13,664 nt of DNA from Verrucomicrobiota bacterium (lineage in GTDB: Bacteria > Verrucomicrobiota > Verrucomicrobiia > Limisphaerales > UBA9464). How positions within the stretch are numbered: the first letter of the stretch is position 1; each line of letters begins with the position of its first letter. Positions 6,669-13,664 of the stretch are shown here, in pieces. The notes under the pieces are model-generated. The model ran no database searches and had not been told where the DNA came from. It saw nothing but the letters and a program-made list of their open reading frames with translations. The translations under genes and the position numbers were made by a program. The stretch spans positions 1 through 13,664 of the forward strand of contig JANXMD010000082.1 in assembly GCA_025354845.1 (NCBI GenBank), in the 5' to 3' direction.

Positions 6669-7604
6669 TTATTGGAGATAGTTGAGCAACGAAAGGTTGA
6701 GCAGCTTGGCGCCGCTCTGGAGGGCGACCTGGTAGGCAGTCTGGGTCCGGGTAAGATTGGTCAGTGTCTGGGCAAGATCGACTCCGTTTACCGAGGCCTT
6801 CAACTGATCCAGCATCTGGGATCGGCTGGAGTTGGAACTCGAGGCCATGTCCAGCCGGGCAATGGTCACCGCATTCTGGCCAAGCTGATCGATGAGATGA
6901 TTGCCGTCGGCGATGAGTGACCCGGAATCGGCGGAATTGATGGCGGTGACGTTGCCCGCGCGAAGATGATCTCGGAGGGAAATTAAGTGGGCAAAGAGAT
7001 CGGCGCCCGAACGGCTGTCGGCCAAGAGGCCGGTGGTTCCCGATCCGGTCGAGTTGCTTCCTGGAACGCGGACGCTCAGGGATTCGCCCTGGGTGATGTC
7101 CACCGCACTGTCACTGGCGTTGCCTTGATAGGTGACTCCGGTGATGTCGCCGGCGCCATTCCGCGTTGCAGTAAAGGGGACCTGCCGGGTGTTCGTTCCG
7201 CCAAAGAGATAACTGTCTCCAAGCTTTGCGTTTGAGTTGTTCAGCGTTTGTTCGATCAGCTGGTTCACTTCGGTCGCGTATTGCGCCAGATCCTGTTGAC
7301 CGTTCACACCGACCGACCGGGTCGCGATCTCGGCGGCGCGATCCGCGATCTTCTGCAAGGAATGGATGGACCCCTGGCTTGCGGTACTGAGATCGCGCTG
7401 CGTTGAAACGTTCTTCGCAAACTGTGCGAGCTGATCCGATTCCGCGCGGGAATCGAGGAGGCGCTGCGCGGCAAGAGGATCTTCGTCGGCCGAGCTGATT
7501 CGCTGCCCGGAGGAAGCCTGGCGTTGAAGCCGGACCTGGGCCGAGCTGAATTCGCCCAGTTGGCCGATGATCGACTCGCTCAATGCATTGAAGCTAACCC
7601 TCAT
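6669..7604 (-). CDS. flgL: Hook-filament junction protein FlgL (HAP3)
   Basis: FlgL forms the second junction ring between hook and filament and is exported by the flagellar type III apparatus with the help of FlgN. At 311 residues it is close to the 317 of Salmonella FlgL. The flagellin-like N-terminal coiled-coil is clear (MRVSFNALSESIIGQLGEFS, then ASSGQRISSADEDPLAAQRLL), followed by YLFGGTNT near 128-135 typical of the middle of the family, and a C-terminal helix with LTNLTRTQTAYQVALQ and LLNLSLLNYL. There is no Sec signal, as expected for type III export. It starts 5 nt after the flgK stop. Confidence 0.95.
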   Translation of the reverse strand: MRVSFNALSESIIGQLGEFSSAQVRLQRQASSGQRISSADEDPLAAQRLLDSRAESDQLAQFAKNVSTQRDLSTASQGSIHSLQKIADRAAEIATRSVGVNGQQDLAQYATEVNQLIEQTLNNSNAKLGDSYLFGGTNTRQVPFTATRNGAGDITGVTYQGNASDSAVDITQGESLSVRVPGSNSTGSGTTGLLADSRSGADLFAHLISLRDHLRAGNVTAINSADSGSLIADGNHLIDQLGQNAVTIARLDMASSSNSSRSQMLDQLKASVNGVDLAQTLTNLTRTQTAYQVALQSGAKLLNLSLLNYLQ

Positions 7605-7609
7605 GATTC

Positions 7610-9004
7610 TTAGCGTCCAAGGTTGATGACGGTATCGAGCATGGTGGCCACGGTGGACATCAGTCGGGCGGAGGCTTCATAGGCCTTCTGATATCGCGTG
7701 AGGTCGGACAACTCCTCGTCCATGGACACGCCACTCATCGAGCTGCGTTGCGTGCCGAGCAGATCCGTCACGGACTTCTGATCGGCAATGCCCTGCGTCA
7801 CCGACGACAGGGAACTGCCGATCCCGCTCACCGCCGCAGAATACCGCTGGCTGAAGGTGATACCGCCAAGAGCCGTCTGCGTTTGGTCGGCGAGCGAGGC
7901 GAGCGAGCGAGCCACCTGGTTGTCTCCGGCATTCCCAGAAGATCCGGATGCCTGCACTTTGGACGGGTCGGCAATCAGCGTGCCATTCACCTGAATGTCC
8001 GCTGCGGTCGAGCCCGTGAAAAAGGGGTTGCTGCTGGTGCCGTCGAGCGCAAATCCGGGCGTGTGCAGGGTGTTGACCTGGGTAATGAGGTTTGACGCCA
8101 GCGTGTTGATCGTTGACCGGAGATCCGCCACCGCGCCGTCGCGCGCCGTCATCGTACCCACCAACTGCCCGGAAGTTGGGGACAGCACCGTCCCTGCGGT
8201 CTGAGCACGAAGGCCGAGCATGCCGGAGCCGGGATCGTAGGCCTGCAATTGGTCGGAGACCGTGGCCTCGCTGACCAAGGTGACGCCGCCGATGCTGATA
8301 TTCACGCCGCCCGAGATGCCGGTGGAGACGTCGAATTTCACCAATGTACTGAGGGCCTCGAGCTTTTGCTGTCGAGAATCGCGAAGGTCATTTGCCAGGC
8401 CGGCGGAGCCGGACTCCGAACCCTCGATCTGCTGGTTCAGTCGAGCGATGTTCTGCAGCAGAGTGTTCGCCGAACTCACGTCCTGCGTCAGTTGCGTGTT
8501 CAATTGCGACTGAAGATCCCCAAGGCGTTTGTCCACCGCGCGGAACTGGCCGGCCAGGCTGACCGAGTTCTGAACCACGGTCTGGCGGGCCGAGAGGTTG
8601 CTGGGATCTGCGGAGAGCGACTGCCACGAGTTGAAGAAGCTGGAAAGTTTCGCCGACAACCCTGCGATTGGGGTTCCGTTCGCGTCGAGCTGTTCGCCCA
8701 AGGACGACTGCGCGGTCTGAAGGGCATCTTGCTGTGCGGAAAGGGATCCCGTGGTTGACGATTCGGATACGATATTGTCGTCGAGGATCTGATTCCGAAT
8801 GGCCGTCACCTGGGCCACCTCCACGCCACTGCCAACGGATCCCACGGCGGTCTGGATCGGTGCGCTGGTCTGTAGCAGCACCCGCTGCCGGGTGTACGCC
8901 GGGTTGTTGATGTTGGCGATGTTGTGGCCCGCGACCTCGATCGCCTGCTGATTGGCCAGCAGGGCGCGTTGACCGAGGTTCAGGGTGGCGAAAAGTCCGA
9001 GCAT
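7610..9004 (-). CDS. flgK: Hook-associated protein FlgK (HAP1)
   Basis: FlgK is the first hook-filament junction protein, sitting directly on the hook. The N-terminus is diagnostic for flagellar axial proteins: LFATLNLGQRALLANQQAIE followed by GHNIANINNPAYTRQR. The C-terminal helix carries the FlgK signature GVSMDEELSDLTRYQKAYEA and ends in MLDTVINLGR. At 464 residues it is shorter than the 553 of Salmonella, the loss falling in the variable exposed domains; both terminal core segments are intact, so it should be functional. It starts 24 nt after flgN, its predicted chaperone, without a clear ribosome site. Confidence 0.96.
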   Translation of the reverse strand: MLGLFATLNLGQRALLANQQAIEVAGHNIANINNPAYTRQRVLLQTSAPIQTAVGSVGSGVEVAQVTAIRNQILDDNIVSESSTTGSLSAQQDALQTAQSSLGEQLDANGTPIAGLSAKLSSFFNSWQSLSADPSNLSARQTVVQNSVSLAGQFRAVDKRLGDLQSQLNTQLTQDVSSANTLLQNIARLNQQIEGSESGSAGLANDLRDSRQQKLEALSTLVKFDVSTGISGGVNISIGGVTLVSEATVSDQLQAYDPGSGMLGLRAQTAGTVLSPTSGQLVGTMTARDGAVADLRSTINTLASNLITQVNTLHTPGFALDGTSSNPFFTGSTAADIQVNGTLIADPSKVQASGSSGNAGDNQVARSLASLADQTQTALGGITFSQRYSAAVSGIGSSLSSVTQGIADQKSVTDLLGTQRSSMSGVSMDEELSDLTRYQKAYEASARLMSTVATMLDTVINLGR

Positions 9005-9028
9005 GGCGGTGGTGGGTCGTGCGAGCGC

Positions 9029-9532
9029 TCAGCCCACGGCCTCGTAAATGCCCCGGGCCGGCAAGGTGAAGCCGGGGCTGGTTCCATTGACTCCATACAC
9101 CGCACCGGTGTTGCCAATGTCTGGCGCCAGGGAGCGGATCAATCGCTGCATCAGGTCCATCGAGCGGGTGAGCAGCAGATGATTCTGCCGGGTGCGCTGC
9201 TGCACGCGGAACAGCAGTTGGTTGTTCTCATCCACCAGAGCATGGAGCAGTCCACGGTATTCGCCCGGAGTCAGGCCAATCAGTTCGGCGAACGGGCATC
9301 CGGGCGGGCAACCCAGCTCCTGCGCCAGAGAGCCACGGAGGCGGTCGCGACGGTCGCGAAGTTCACGGAGTGTCTCGGTTTCCGATTCGATCCGGGCCAC
9401 GCAGCCGAGCAAATCCTCACTGGCACGCTGCACGATCAGCCCCTGCTGCTGGTCAAGCAGGGCCAGCAACTCCCCGTACTCCTTCAACTCGTCCCGAAGG
9501 GCTTCTATCAAATTGGTCAGGGTCTCGTTCAC
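9029..9532 (-). CDS. flgN: FlgN-type export chaperone
   Basis: FlgN is a cytoplasmic chaperone that keeps FlgK and FlgL unfolded and brings them to the export gate. The 167-residue protein is nearly all helix with heptad-like Leu spacing (NETLTNLIEALRDELKEYGE, later ENNQLLFRVQQRTRQNHLLL) and a short loose tail with YGVNG, as in FlgN proteins. Family sequence identity is low, so the call rests on length, helix pattern, and position directly ahead of flgK and flgL. The start is GTG 9532, overlapping the flgJ stop as GTGA, a translation-coupling arrangement. A CPPGC motif at 75-79, between the two helical halves, is unusual for a cytoplasmic chaperone. Confidence 0.85.
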   Translation of the reverse strand: MNETLTNLIEALRDELKEYGELLALLDQQQGLIVQRASEDLLGCVARIESETETLRELRDRRDRLRGSLAQELGCPPGCPFAELIGLTPGEYRGLLHALVDENNQLLFRVQQRTRQNHLLLTRSMDLMQRLIRSLAPDIGNTGAVYGVNGTSPGFTLPARGIYEAVG

Positions 9533-9882
9533 GATGCGTCCTCACTCTGGGAATGGTTCACGCCCATCTCGCGACCCAGTTGCGCCTGCAGCACATGGGA
9601 GAGGCCCAATCCACCCTGGCCGCTGATCTGGTCAGCCAACTGCGAGGTCATCAGGTCCTGGTACATGGCGGCGGACGCGCCGGATTTTCCGAGCGACGTG
9701 TTCAAAAGGGGTTTCTGTGCCTCGGTCAAAATCTGGCGCAGGAGAATCGACTCAAACTGACGCGAGACCTCCTTGACCTTGTCTTCAGGGGAAACGGTCG
9801 AGCTGTGGGCCAGCTTGTCCAACGGCATGTCGCGGACGGAAACTCCGCGCTGCAACGGCGTGGATTGGAAGTCAATGGGCAT
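9529..9882 (-). CDS. flgJ: FlgJ-type rod-binding protein, single domain
   Basis: The 117 residues form only the rod-binding (rod-cap) domain of FlgJ: KVKEVSRQFESILLRQILTE at about 36-55, then AAMYQDLMTSQLADQIS and GLGLSHVLQAQL. In Salmonella FlgJ a C-terminal muramidase domain cuts peptidoglycan so that the rod can pass; it is absent here, and the stop lies within the operon overlap with flgN, so this is not a truncation artefact. Single-domain FlgJ is common outside beta- and gammaproteobacteria; another lytic enzyme must do the cutting. ATG 9882 shares one base with the flgI stop (TGATG). Confidence 0.92.
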   Translation of the reverse strand: MPIDFQSTPLQRGVSVRDMPLDKLAHSSTVSPEDKVKEVSRQFESILLRQILTEAQKPLLNTSLGKSGASAAMYQDLMTSQLADQISGQGGLGLSHVLQAQLGREMGVNHSQSEDAS

Positions 9883-11018
9883 CAGCGTAGGATGAGTTCG
9901 GCCTGCAGGGCGCCGGCCTGTTTCATGGCCTGGAAAATGGCCATCATATCGCGAGGGGTGACGCCAATGGCGTTGAGTCCGGCGGCGACTTTCTCGACCG
10001 TCGGCATCTCGGTGAGGATGATCAATCGGCCCTTCGCCTCGCTGACCTTGGTGTCGGTTCGCGGTGCGGCAACGGTGTTGCCGGTCTGGCTCAGCGGCGC
10101 GGGCTGGGAGACGTCGGTCGAGGACGCCACGGTGATCGTGAGCTCGCCGTGCGACACGGCGCAGGCGGAAACTTTGATTCGAGCGGTGGCTACAATGGTG
10201 CCGGTTCGTTCGTTGATGATAATGCGCGCCGCCACATCGGGATCGACCTCGATGCTCTCCAGCCGCGAGATGAATCGCACCGGCGACCGTTCGTCACCCT
10301 CGGGTACCCGGACCCGGATCGACATGGCATCGGTCGCCTCCGCACTGCCGGGGAATTCCTGGTTGATCGCGGCTGCCATTCGGGCCGCGGAGGTAAAGTC
10401 GGCCTCGCGCAGGAGCAGCTCCAGATGCCGCTCACGGACGATTTCGGACGGGATCTCCCGCTCCACGAGTGCGCCGCCCGGAATCTGGGCGACCGTGGGA
10501 TGATTCTTCTGCACGGTGGCACCGCCCGCGCCCCCCGCACCCCCGATGAATCCGCCGACCGCGAGCGGTCCCTGGGCGACCGCGTAGACCTTGCCATCCG
10601 CACCCAGGAGCGGGGTCTGCAACAGCACCCCACCCTGGAGACTCTTGGCGTCACCCATCGACGCGACCGTCACATCCAGCCTGGAGCCATTCTTGGAGAA
10701 TGCGCGGATATCGGCGGTGACCATCACCACGGCCACGTTCTTCGACGAAACCGTGGTGGACGGCACATTGATGCCGAACCGTTGGAGCATGTTGGCCACG
10801 CTGCGGACCGTGTAGACTTGATCCTTGTCGCCGTCGCCCGCGAGACCGATGACCAATCCATAACCGACCAACTGGTTGTCACGAGCCCCGGCAAACATCG
10901 CAAGATCCTTGATGCGCGAGCCCAACCCAAACGCAGCGGGAAGCGGCGAAAGCACCAGGGTCAGCAACAGAGCAAGGAGAGTGCGGAGGGACATGCGATG
11001 AGGGATCAGGGTCAGCAT
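9882..11018 (-). CDS. flgI: Flagellar P-ring protein FlgI
   Basis: FlgI polymerises in the periplasm around the distal rod to form the P-ring, the bushing at the peptidoglycan layer. From ATG 11018 it has 378 residues. A Sec signal peptide covers about 1-31 (basic HRMSLR, then a Leu-rich core, cleavage near AAFG). The mature start, SRIKDLAMFAGARDNQLVGYG followed by GLAGDGDKD, is the family signature; further family segments include MLQRFGI, KNVAVVMVTADI, ALVEREIP, INERTGTIVA and the C-terminal LNAIGVTPRDMMAIFQAMKQ. A GTG at 11060 is in frame but would add residues ahead of the signal peptide; ATG 11018 has a GGAG 10 nt upstream and follows flgH by 17 nt. An Ala/Gly-rich GGAGGAGG stretch sits in a surface region. 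Confidence 0.96.
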   Translation of the reverse strand: MLTLIPHRMSLRTLLALLLTLVLSPLPAAFGLGSRIKDLAMFAGARDNQLVGYGLVIGLAGDGDKDQVYTVRSVANMLQRFGINVPSTTVSSKNVAVVMVTADIRAFSKNGSRLDVTVASMGDAKSLQGGVLLQTPLLGADGKVYAVAQGPLAVGGFIGGAGGAGGATVQKNHPTVAQIPGGALVEREIPSEIVRERHLELLLREADFTSAARMAAAINQEFPGSAEATDAMSIRVRVPEGDERSPVRFISRLESIEVDPDVAARIIINERTGTIVATARIKVSACAVSHGELTITVASSTDVSQPAPLSQTGNTVAAPRTDTKVSEAKGRLIILTEMPTVEKVAAGLNAIGVTPRDMMAIFQAMKQAGALQAELILR

Positions 11019-11035
11019 TGGGCTCAAACTCCGGA

Positions 11036-11683
11036 TCAGAACGGCGCGACCTTGTCCCACGCCTTGTGGAACCAGCCCTTCCCCTGGGCATCGGACACGG
11101 ACCCCTTTGACAGGTAGCGAATCGTGGCGTCGGCGATGTTGTAGCTGAAGACGGTGTTGTTGGACTGAACGTCGTCCGAGCGAACCACGCCGCGGAGAAT
11201 CGCATCCTGACTTTCGCCAGCGAACGAGGTCCGCCGCGAGCCCTCGATGACCAGATTGCCGTTCGGGAGCACATCGACCACCCGAACCGAAATGCGTGCG
11301 GTAATCGTTTCCGAATTGCTGATCTTGCCGCCGCCGTCAAACGAGCTGTTCCCATTCACCTTCAACGCCGGGTACTGGCCGCCCTTGGTGAGGAACTTGT
11401 CCTGTGCCGCGCCGAACAGGAAGCTGCTGACCGACGAGTCGATGCCGGTCTTCTTGGACGTTGAGGTGCTGTTGTCCTTGCTCGCCGAGTTGTTCTCCTG
11501 GACCAGGATGGTGAGGATGTCGCCCACCGAGCGCGCGCGAACGTCCGAGATGATCGATCGGCTCGAGGCATCGTGCCAGAGCGAGTCAGCCGTCGCGGGG
11601 CCGCTCAGCACCACCGAGGCGGCGAGACCGGCAGTTGCGAGAACGCGGGTGAAGTCAGAGGGTAACGAGGACGGTGTCGGCAT
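11036..11683 (-). CDS. flgH: Flagellar L-ring protein FlgH, non-lipoprotein form
   Basis: FlgH forms the outer-membrane L-ring around the rod. The mature part fits the family: VGDILTILVQENNSASKDNS, then FDGGGKISNSETITARISVRV, VLPNGNLVIEG, LRGVVRSDDVQSNNTV and the C-terminal ADATIRYLSKGSVSDAQGKG. I chose ATG 11683 because GGAAAGG lies 6 nt upstream; this gives 215 residues and overlaps flgA by 29 nt. The frame is open to 11812, but that part lies wholly in flgA. The signal peptide (about 1-32, ending ATA-DS) has no lipobox: there is no cysteine anywhere in the protein, whereas enterobacterial FlgH is a lipoprotein. Anchoring in the outer membrane must differ. Confidence 0.95.
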   Translation of the reverse strand: MPTPSSLPSDFTRVLATAGLAASVVLSGPATADSLWHDASSRSIISDVRARSVGDILTILVQENNSASKDNSTSTSKKTGIDSSVSSFLFGAAQDKFLTKGGQYPALKVNGNSSFDGGGKISNSETITARISVRVVDVLPNGNLVIEGSRRTSFAGESQDAILRGVVRSDDVQSNNTVFSYNIADATIRYLSKGSVSDAQGKGWFHKAWDKVAPF

Positions 11684-12647
11684 TTTGGACCTTTCCATTG
11701 AATTCTTTGAGTGAACGGGGATTGCGGATGCGGATGACCTGACCCGGGACGCCATCCTCAAGCGCCGTGGCGCGGACCGAAATGGAGAGCCCACCCTCTT
11801 GGACAAGGGCATCTATGAGGTGACCGCGGGCGATCACCGGGCGTTGGCGAACCATGCGGGCGGTGAGCACCGATCCGGGCGACAGCGGCTCGCCGAGTTC
11901 GTAGCCCGCGGGATCGGCAGGCAGCGCTCCGATGGCATCCCGGATCGAAAGGGAATCGCGCCGCTCCCGCAGCCATCCGGCTTCGGAGAGAGAGGTGCCA
12001 CGGGGAAGTGACGTCGGGGCGATGTACAGGTCGCGCCACACGCGCGCCTGCAGAGGAAGCTGCCAGCTTCCCAGGATTTCGCGTCCAGCCTTCAGCTCAA
12101 AGCGGACGATGAACGAGGCCGAGAGACCGGCCACGGGAAATTCAATAATGCGCAACGTGCCGGGTTCATCGGCGATGACCGGCGGGACCCAGGGGCGTGT
12201 GGGAACGAGTTCCAGTTCACCCTTGTCGCCGACGTACGACCTCTGCATCACGGTGGACAAACGCTCCAGAACCTCGGACTCCTCGAGAGCCCGGGTCCGG
12301 CGGGCCACGCTGGATTCCACGGCGCCCTCCCAACGCGGTTGGATCGCCTCCGGTTGGCGCTGATGAAGCACAGCCTCGACCAGGGCGCGGCTGATCACGA
12401 ACGGGTGTCCCACCGGCGGGGCGTTGGTGATTCTCAGGGCGGGCAGCGCCGGGCCGTTGGTGGCGACATCCACGAGGTCGGCGAGGAACACGCCGGTGCT
12501 TCCGGCCACCGCCTGGGGACGCAGCGTCCAGAATGCGGCGCCAGCCGGGGCGTCGGCGGCATTCCCCAGACCCATGCCCAGGGCAAATCCGAGCGCCGCC
12601 AGCGCGACCGCGCTTCGGGACAGGGCATTGAGAAGTGAAGAGTTCAT
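11655..12647 (-). CDS. flgA: P-ring assembly chaperone FlgA
   Basis: FlgA is a periplasmic chaperone that helps FlgI polymerise into the P-ring. The 330-residue frame starts at ATG 12647 with a Sec signal peptide (hydrophobic AVALAALGFALGMGLGNA, cleavage near residue 30). The C-terminal third is the SAF-type domain of the family: LYIAPTSLPRGTSLSEAGW, then GYELGEPLSPGSVLTARMV, RQRPVIARGHLIDALVQEGG, LSISVRATALEDGVPGQVIR and IRNPRSLKEFNGKV with the closing ADTVLVTL. The protein is longer than the roughly 220 residues of Salmonella FlgA; the extra length is an N-terminal domain (about 35-190). It lies 30 nt after flgG and overlaps flgH, next to its client flgI. Confidence 0.93.
   Translation of the reverse strand: MNSSLLNALSRSAVALAALGFALGMGLGNAADAPAGAAFWTLRPQAVAGSTGVFLADLVDVATNGPALPALRITNAPPVGHPFVISRALVEAVLHQRQPEAIQPRWEGAVESSVARRTRALEESEVLERLSTVMQRSYVGDKGELELVPTRPWVPPVIADEPGTLRIIEFPVAGLSASFIVRFELKAGREILGSWQLPLQARVWRDLYIAPTSLPRGTSLSEAGWLRERRDSLSIRDAIGALPADPAGYELGEPLSPGSVLTARMVRQRPVIARGHLIDALVQEGGLSISVRATALEDGVPGQVIRIRNPRSLKEFNGKVQNADTVLVTL
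11690..11696 (-). promoter_or_regulatory. Ribosome binding site of flgH inside flgA
   Basis: GGAAAGG on the minus strand stands 6 nt before ATG 11683 and lies within the 3' end of flgA. It sets the flgH start downstream of the in-frame ATG at 11698, which overlaps the site itself. Confidence 0.65.
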
Positions 12648-12677
12648 CGATGGAAATTAGGGATCCGCTACCACAGC

Positions 12678-13463
12678 TCATCCGCGGCGGAGATTGTTGG
12701 CCTGCTGCATCATTTCATCCGCGGCCTGAACGGCCTTGGTGTTCACCTCGTACGCGCGCTGCGCGACGATGAGGTTCACCATTTCCTCCACCACTTTGAC
12801 GTTTGAAAGTTCGAGGTAGCCCTGCTGCAGCTCACCGAGGCCGTTTTCCCCTGGATTTCCAAGTTCAGGCGCGCCGGAAGACTTGGATTCGCGGTACAGA
12901 TTGCGTCCCGCGGACTCGAGCCCCGCCGGATTGGCGAAGCGAACGAGCTGGATGCGGAAGGTTTGACGGCCCGCGGACCCAACTGTCGTGACCTCACCGG
13001 TCGGCGCGATCGTGATCTGGGTGGTGCCGGGAGCGATGGGCTGGAAGCCACCTTGGAGCGGGAGACCATCGTTGGTGACGATGCGTCCATCCGACGCCGT
13101 CTTGAATCCACCGTCGCGGGAGTAGGCACGCGTGCCATCGGGCATTTGCACTTCGAAGAACCCGTCACCCTGAATCGCCACATCAAGGCGTTCACCAGTC
13201 TGCGTCAGCTCGCCGGGGGTGAAAATTTTGGAAGTGGCCACCAGTCGGGAGCCATGTCCGATCTGGACGCCCACCGGAGATTGGTTGCCGCCGCCTTGCT
13301 CGGCGCCCGCGGCACGGTTGGTTTGGTAGAGCAGATCCTGAAACTCGGGCTTGTTCTTCTTGAAGGCGGTCGTGTTGACGTTCGCCAGGTTGTTGGCGAT
13401 GACGTCGAGATTTACCTGCTGGGACTGCATTCCCGCCGCGGACGAATAGAGGGCTCGGATCAT
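12678..13463 (-). CDS. flgG: Distal rod protein FlgG
   Basis: FlgG forms the distal rod of the flagellar axle, passing through the P- and L-rings whose genes follow. The 261 residues equal the normal length (260 in Salmonella). The N-terminal rod signature is complete: MIRALYSSAAGMQSQQVNLD followed by IANNLANVNTTAFKK. FQDLLYQTNR, the FlgG-type SRLVATSKIFTPGELTQTGE, LDVAIQGDGFFEVQMPDG and TAYSRDGGF-like segment lie between, and the C-terminus shows GYLELSNVKVVEEMVNLIVA with QRAYEVNTKAVQAADEM. No Sec signal is present, as expected for type III export. No strong ribosome site precedes ATG 13463; the stop of the upstream gene is 33 nt away. Confidence 0.97.
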   Translation of the reverse strand: MIRALYSSAAGMQSQQVNLDVIANNLANVNTTAFKKNKPEFQDLLYQTNRAAGAEQGGGNQSPVGVQIGHGSRLVATSKIFTPGELTQTGERLDVAIQGDGFFEVQMPDGTRAYSRDGGFKTASDGRIVTNDGLPLQGGFQPIAPGTTQITIAPTGEVTTVGSAGRQTFRIQLVRFANPAGLESAGRNLYRESKSSGAPELGNPGENGLGELQQGYLELSNVKVVEEMVNLIVAQRAYEVNTKAVQAADEMMQQANNLRRG

Positions 13464-13496
13464 GGAAGATGGGGTTGGGGGTCAGCGCTGCGGACT

Positions 13497-13664
13497 TCAG
13501 GAGGTGGCGGTGAGCTCGGTGATGGCCTTGCCCATGCGGTCGTCCTGCATCTGAATCACCTTCTGATTCGCCTCGAAGGACCGCATGACGGTGATGAGGC
13601 TCGCCATTTCGGTGACCGGAGAGGTGTTGGCCATTTCAAGGAAACCCTGGCGTACGGAAGGCTG
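13497..13664 (-). CDS. flgF: Rod protein, FlgF-like, C-terminal fragment
   Basis: The last 55 residues of a flagellar rod/hook-family protein, cut by the right edge. They carry the family's C-terminal core: QGFLEMANTSPVTEMASLIT then VMRSFEANQKVIQMQDDRMG, ending AITELTATS before a TGA at 13497-13499. The spacing of E-M-x-x-L-I and F-E-A-N-Q matches FlgF/FlgG C-termini. Because a complete flgG follows, and because flgF usually precedes flgG, FlgF is the likeliest identity; another paralogue of this family cannot be excluded from the fragment. Confidence 0.85.
   Translation of the reverse strand, partial: QPSVRQGFLEMANTSPVTEMASLITVMRSFEANQKVIQMQDDRMGKAITELTATS

Noticed and set aside
11019..11060. 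Earlier GTG start for FlgI
   Set aside because: It would overlap flgH and place 14 residues ahead of the signal peptide; ATG 11018 is better spaced and has a GGAG upstream.
11684..11812. Longer FlgH start
   Set aside because: The extra 43 residues are encoded entirely inside flgA and would bury the signal peptide; the ribosome site supports ATG 11683.
1..13664. CRISPR array, tRNA, rRNA, insertion sequence, integrase or toxin-antitoxin pair
   Set aside because: I saw no regular repeat-spacer pattern, tRNA-like fold, transposase motif or terminal inverted repeats. The window is almost filled by flagellar and glycan genes.

Overview
This is a high-GC bacterial window in which every gene I can support lies on the minus strand, so transcription runs from the right edge to the left edge. 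It holds two blocks: a long flagellar run (about 5596-13664) and a surface-glycan block (1-5279). Genes for a periplasmic P-ring (FlgI, FlgA) and an outer-membrane L-ring (FlgH) show an organism with two membranes. The order flgF-flgG-flgA-flgH-flgI-flgJ-flgN-flgK-flgL-fliW-csrA, the non-lipoprotein FlgH, the single-domain FlgJ and the FliW-CsrA pair argue against an ordinary gammaproteobacterium. A member of the Planctomycetes-Verrucomicrobia-Chlamydiae group, perhaps Verrucomicrobiota, is a reasonable but unproven guess.

Flagellar block, in transcription order: the C-terminal end of an FlgF-like rod protein (cut by the right edge), FlgG distal rod, FlgA P-ring chaperone, FlgH L-ring, FlgI P-ring, FlgJ-type rod-binding protein, FlgN chaperone, its two clients FlgK and FlgL (hook-filament junction), then FliW and CsrA, which in other bacteria tie flagellin translation to secretion. 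A short 85-residue open frame follows csrA. The genes overlap or lie within about 70 nt of each other, as expected for one operon. A strong stem-loop with a T-rich tail at 5517-5550 probably ends that transcript.

Glycan block: after a 316-nt gap with the terminator and a structured leader comes glf, UDP-galactopyranose mutase, which makes UDP-galactofuranose. Six bases later begins one very long open frame that runs off the left edge without a stop. It has at least 1,388 residues, in the order GT2 - GT2 - TPR-like linker - GT4 - GT2. The pair probably builds a galactofuranose-containing surface glycan. Whether this glycan decorates the flagellum is unknown; the terminator argues for separate transcription.

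I saw no tRNA, rRNA, CRISPR array, insertion sequence or integrase. The large plus-strand open frames are antisense shadows of the GC-rich minus-strand genes.
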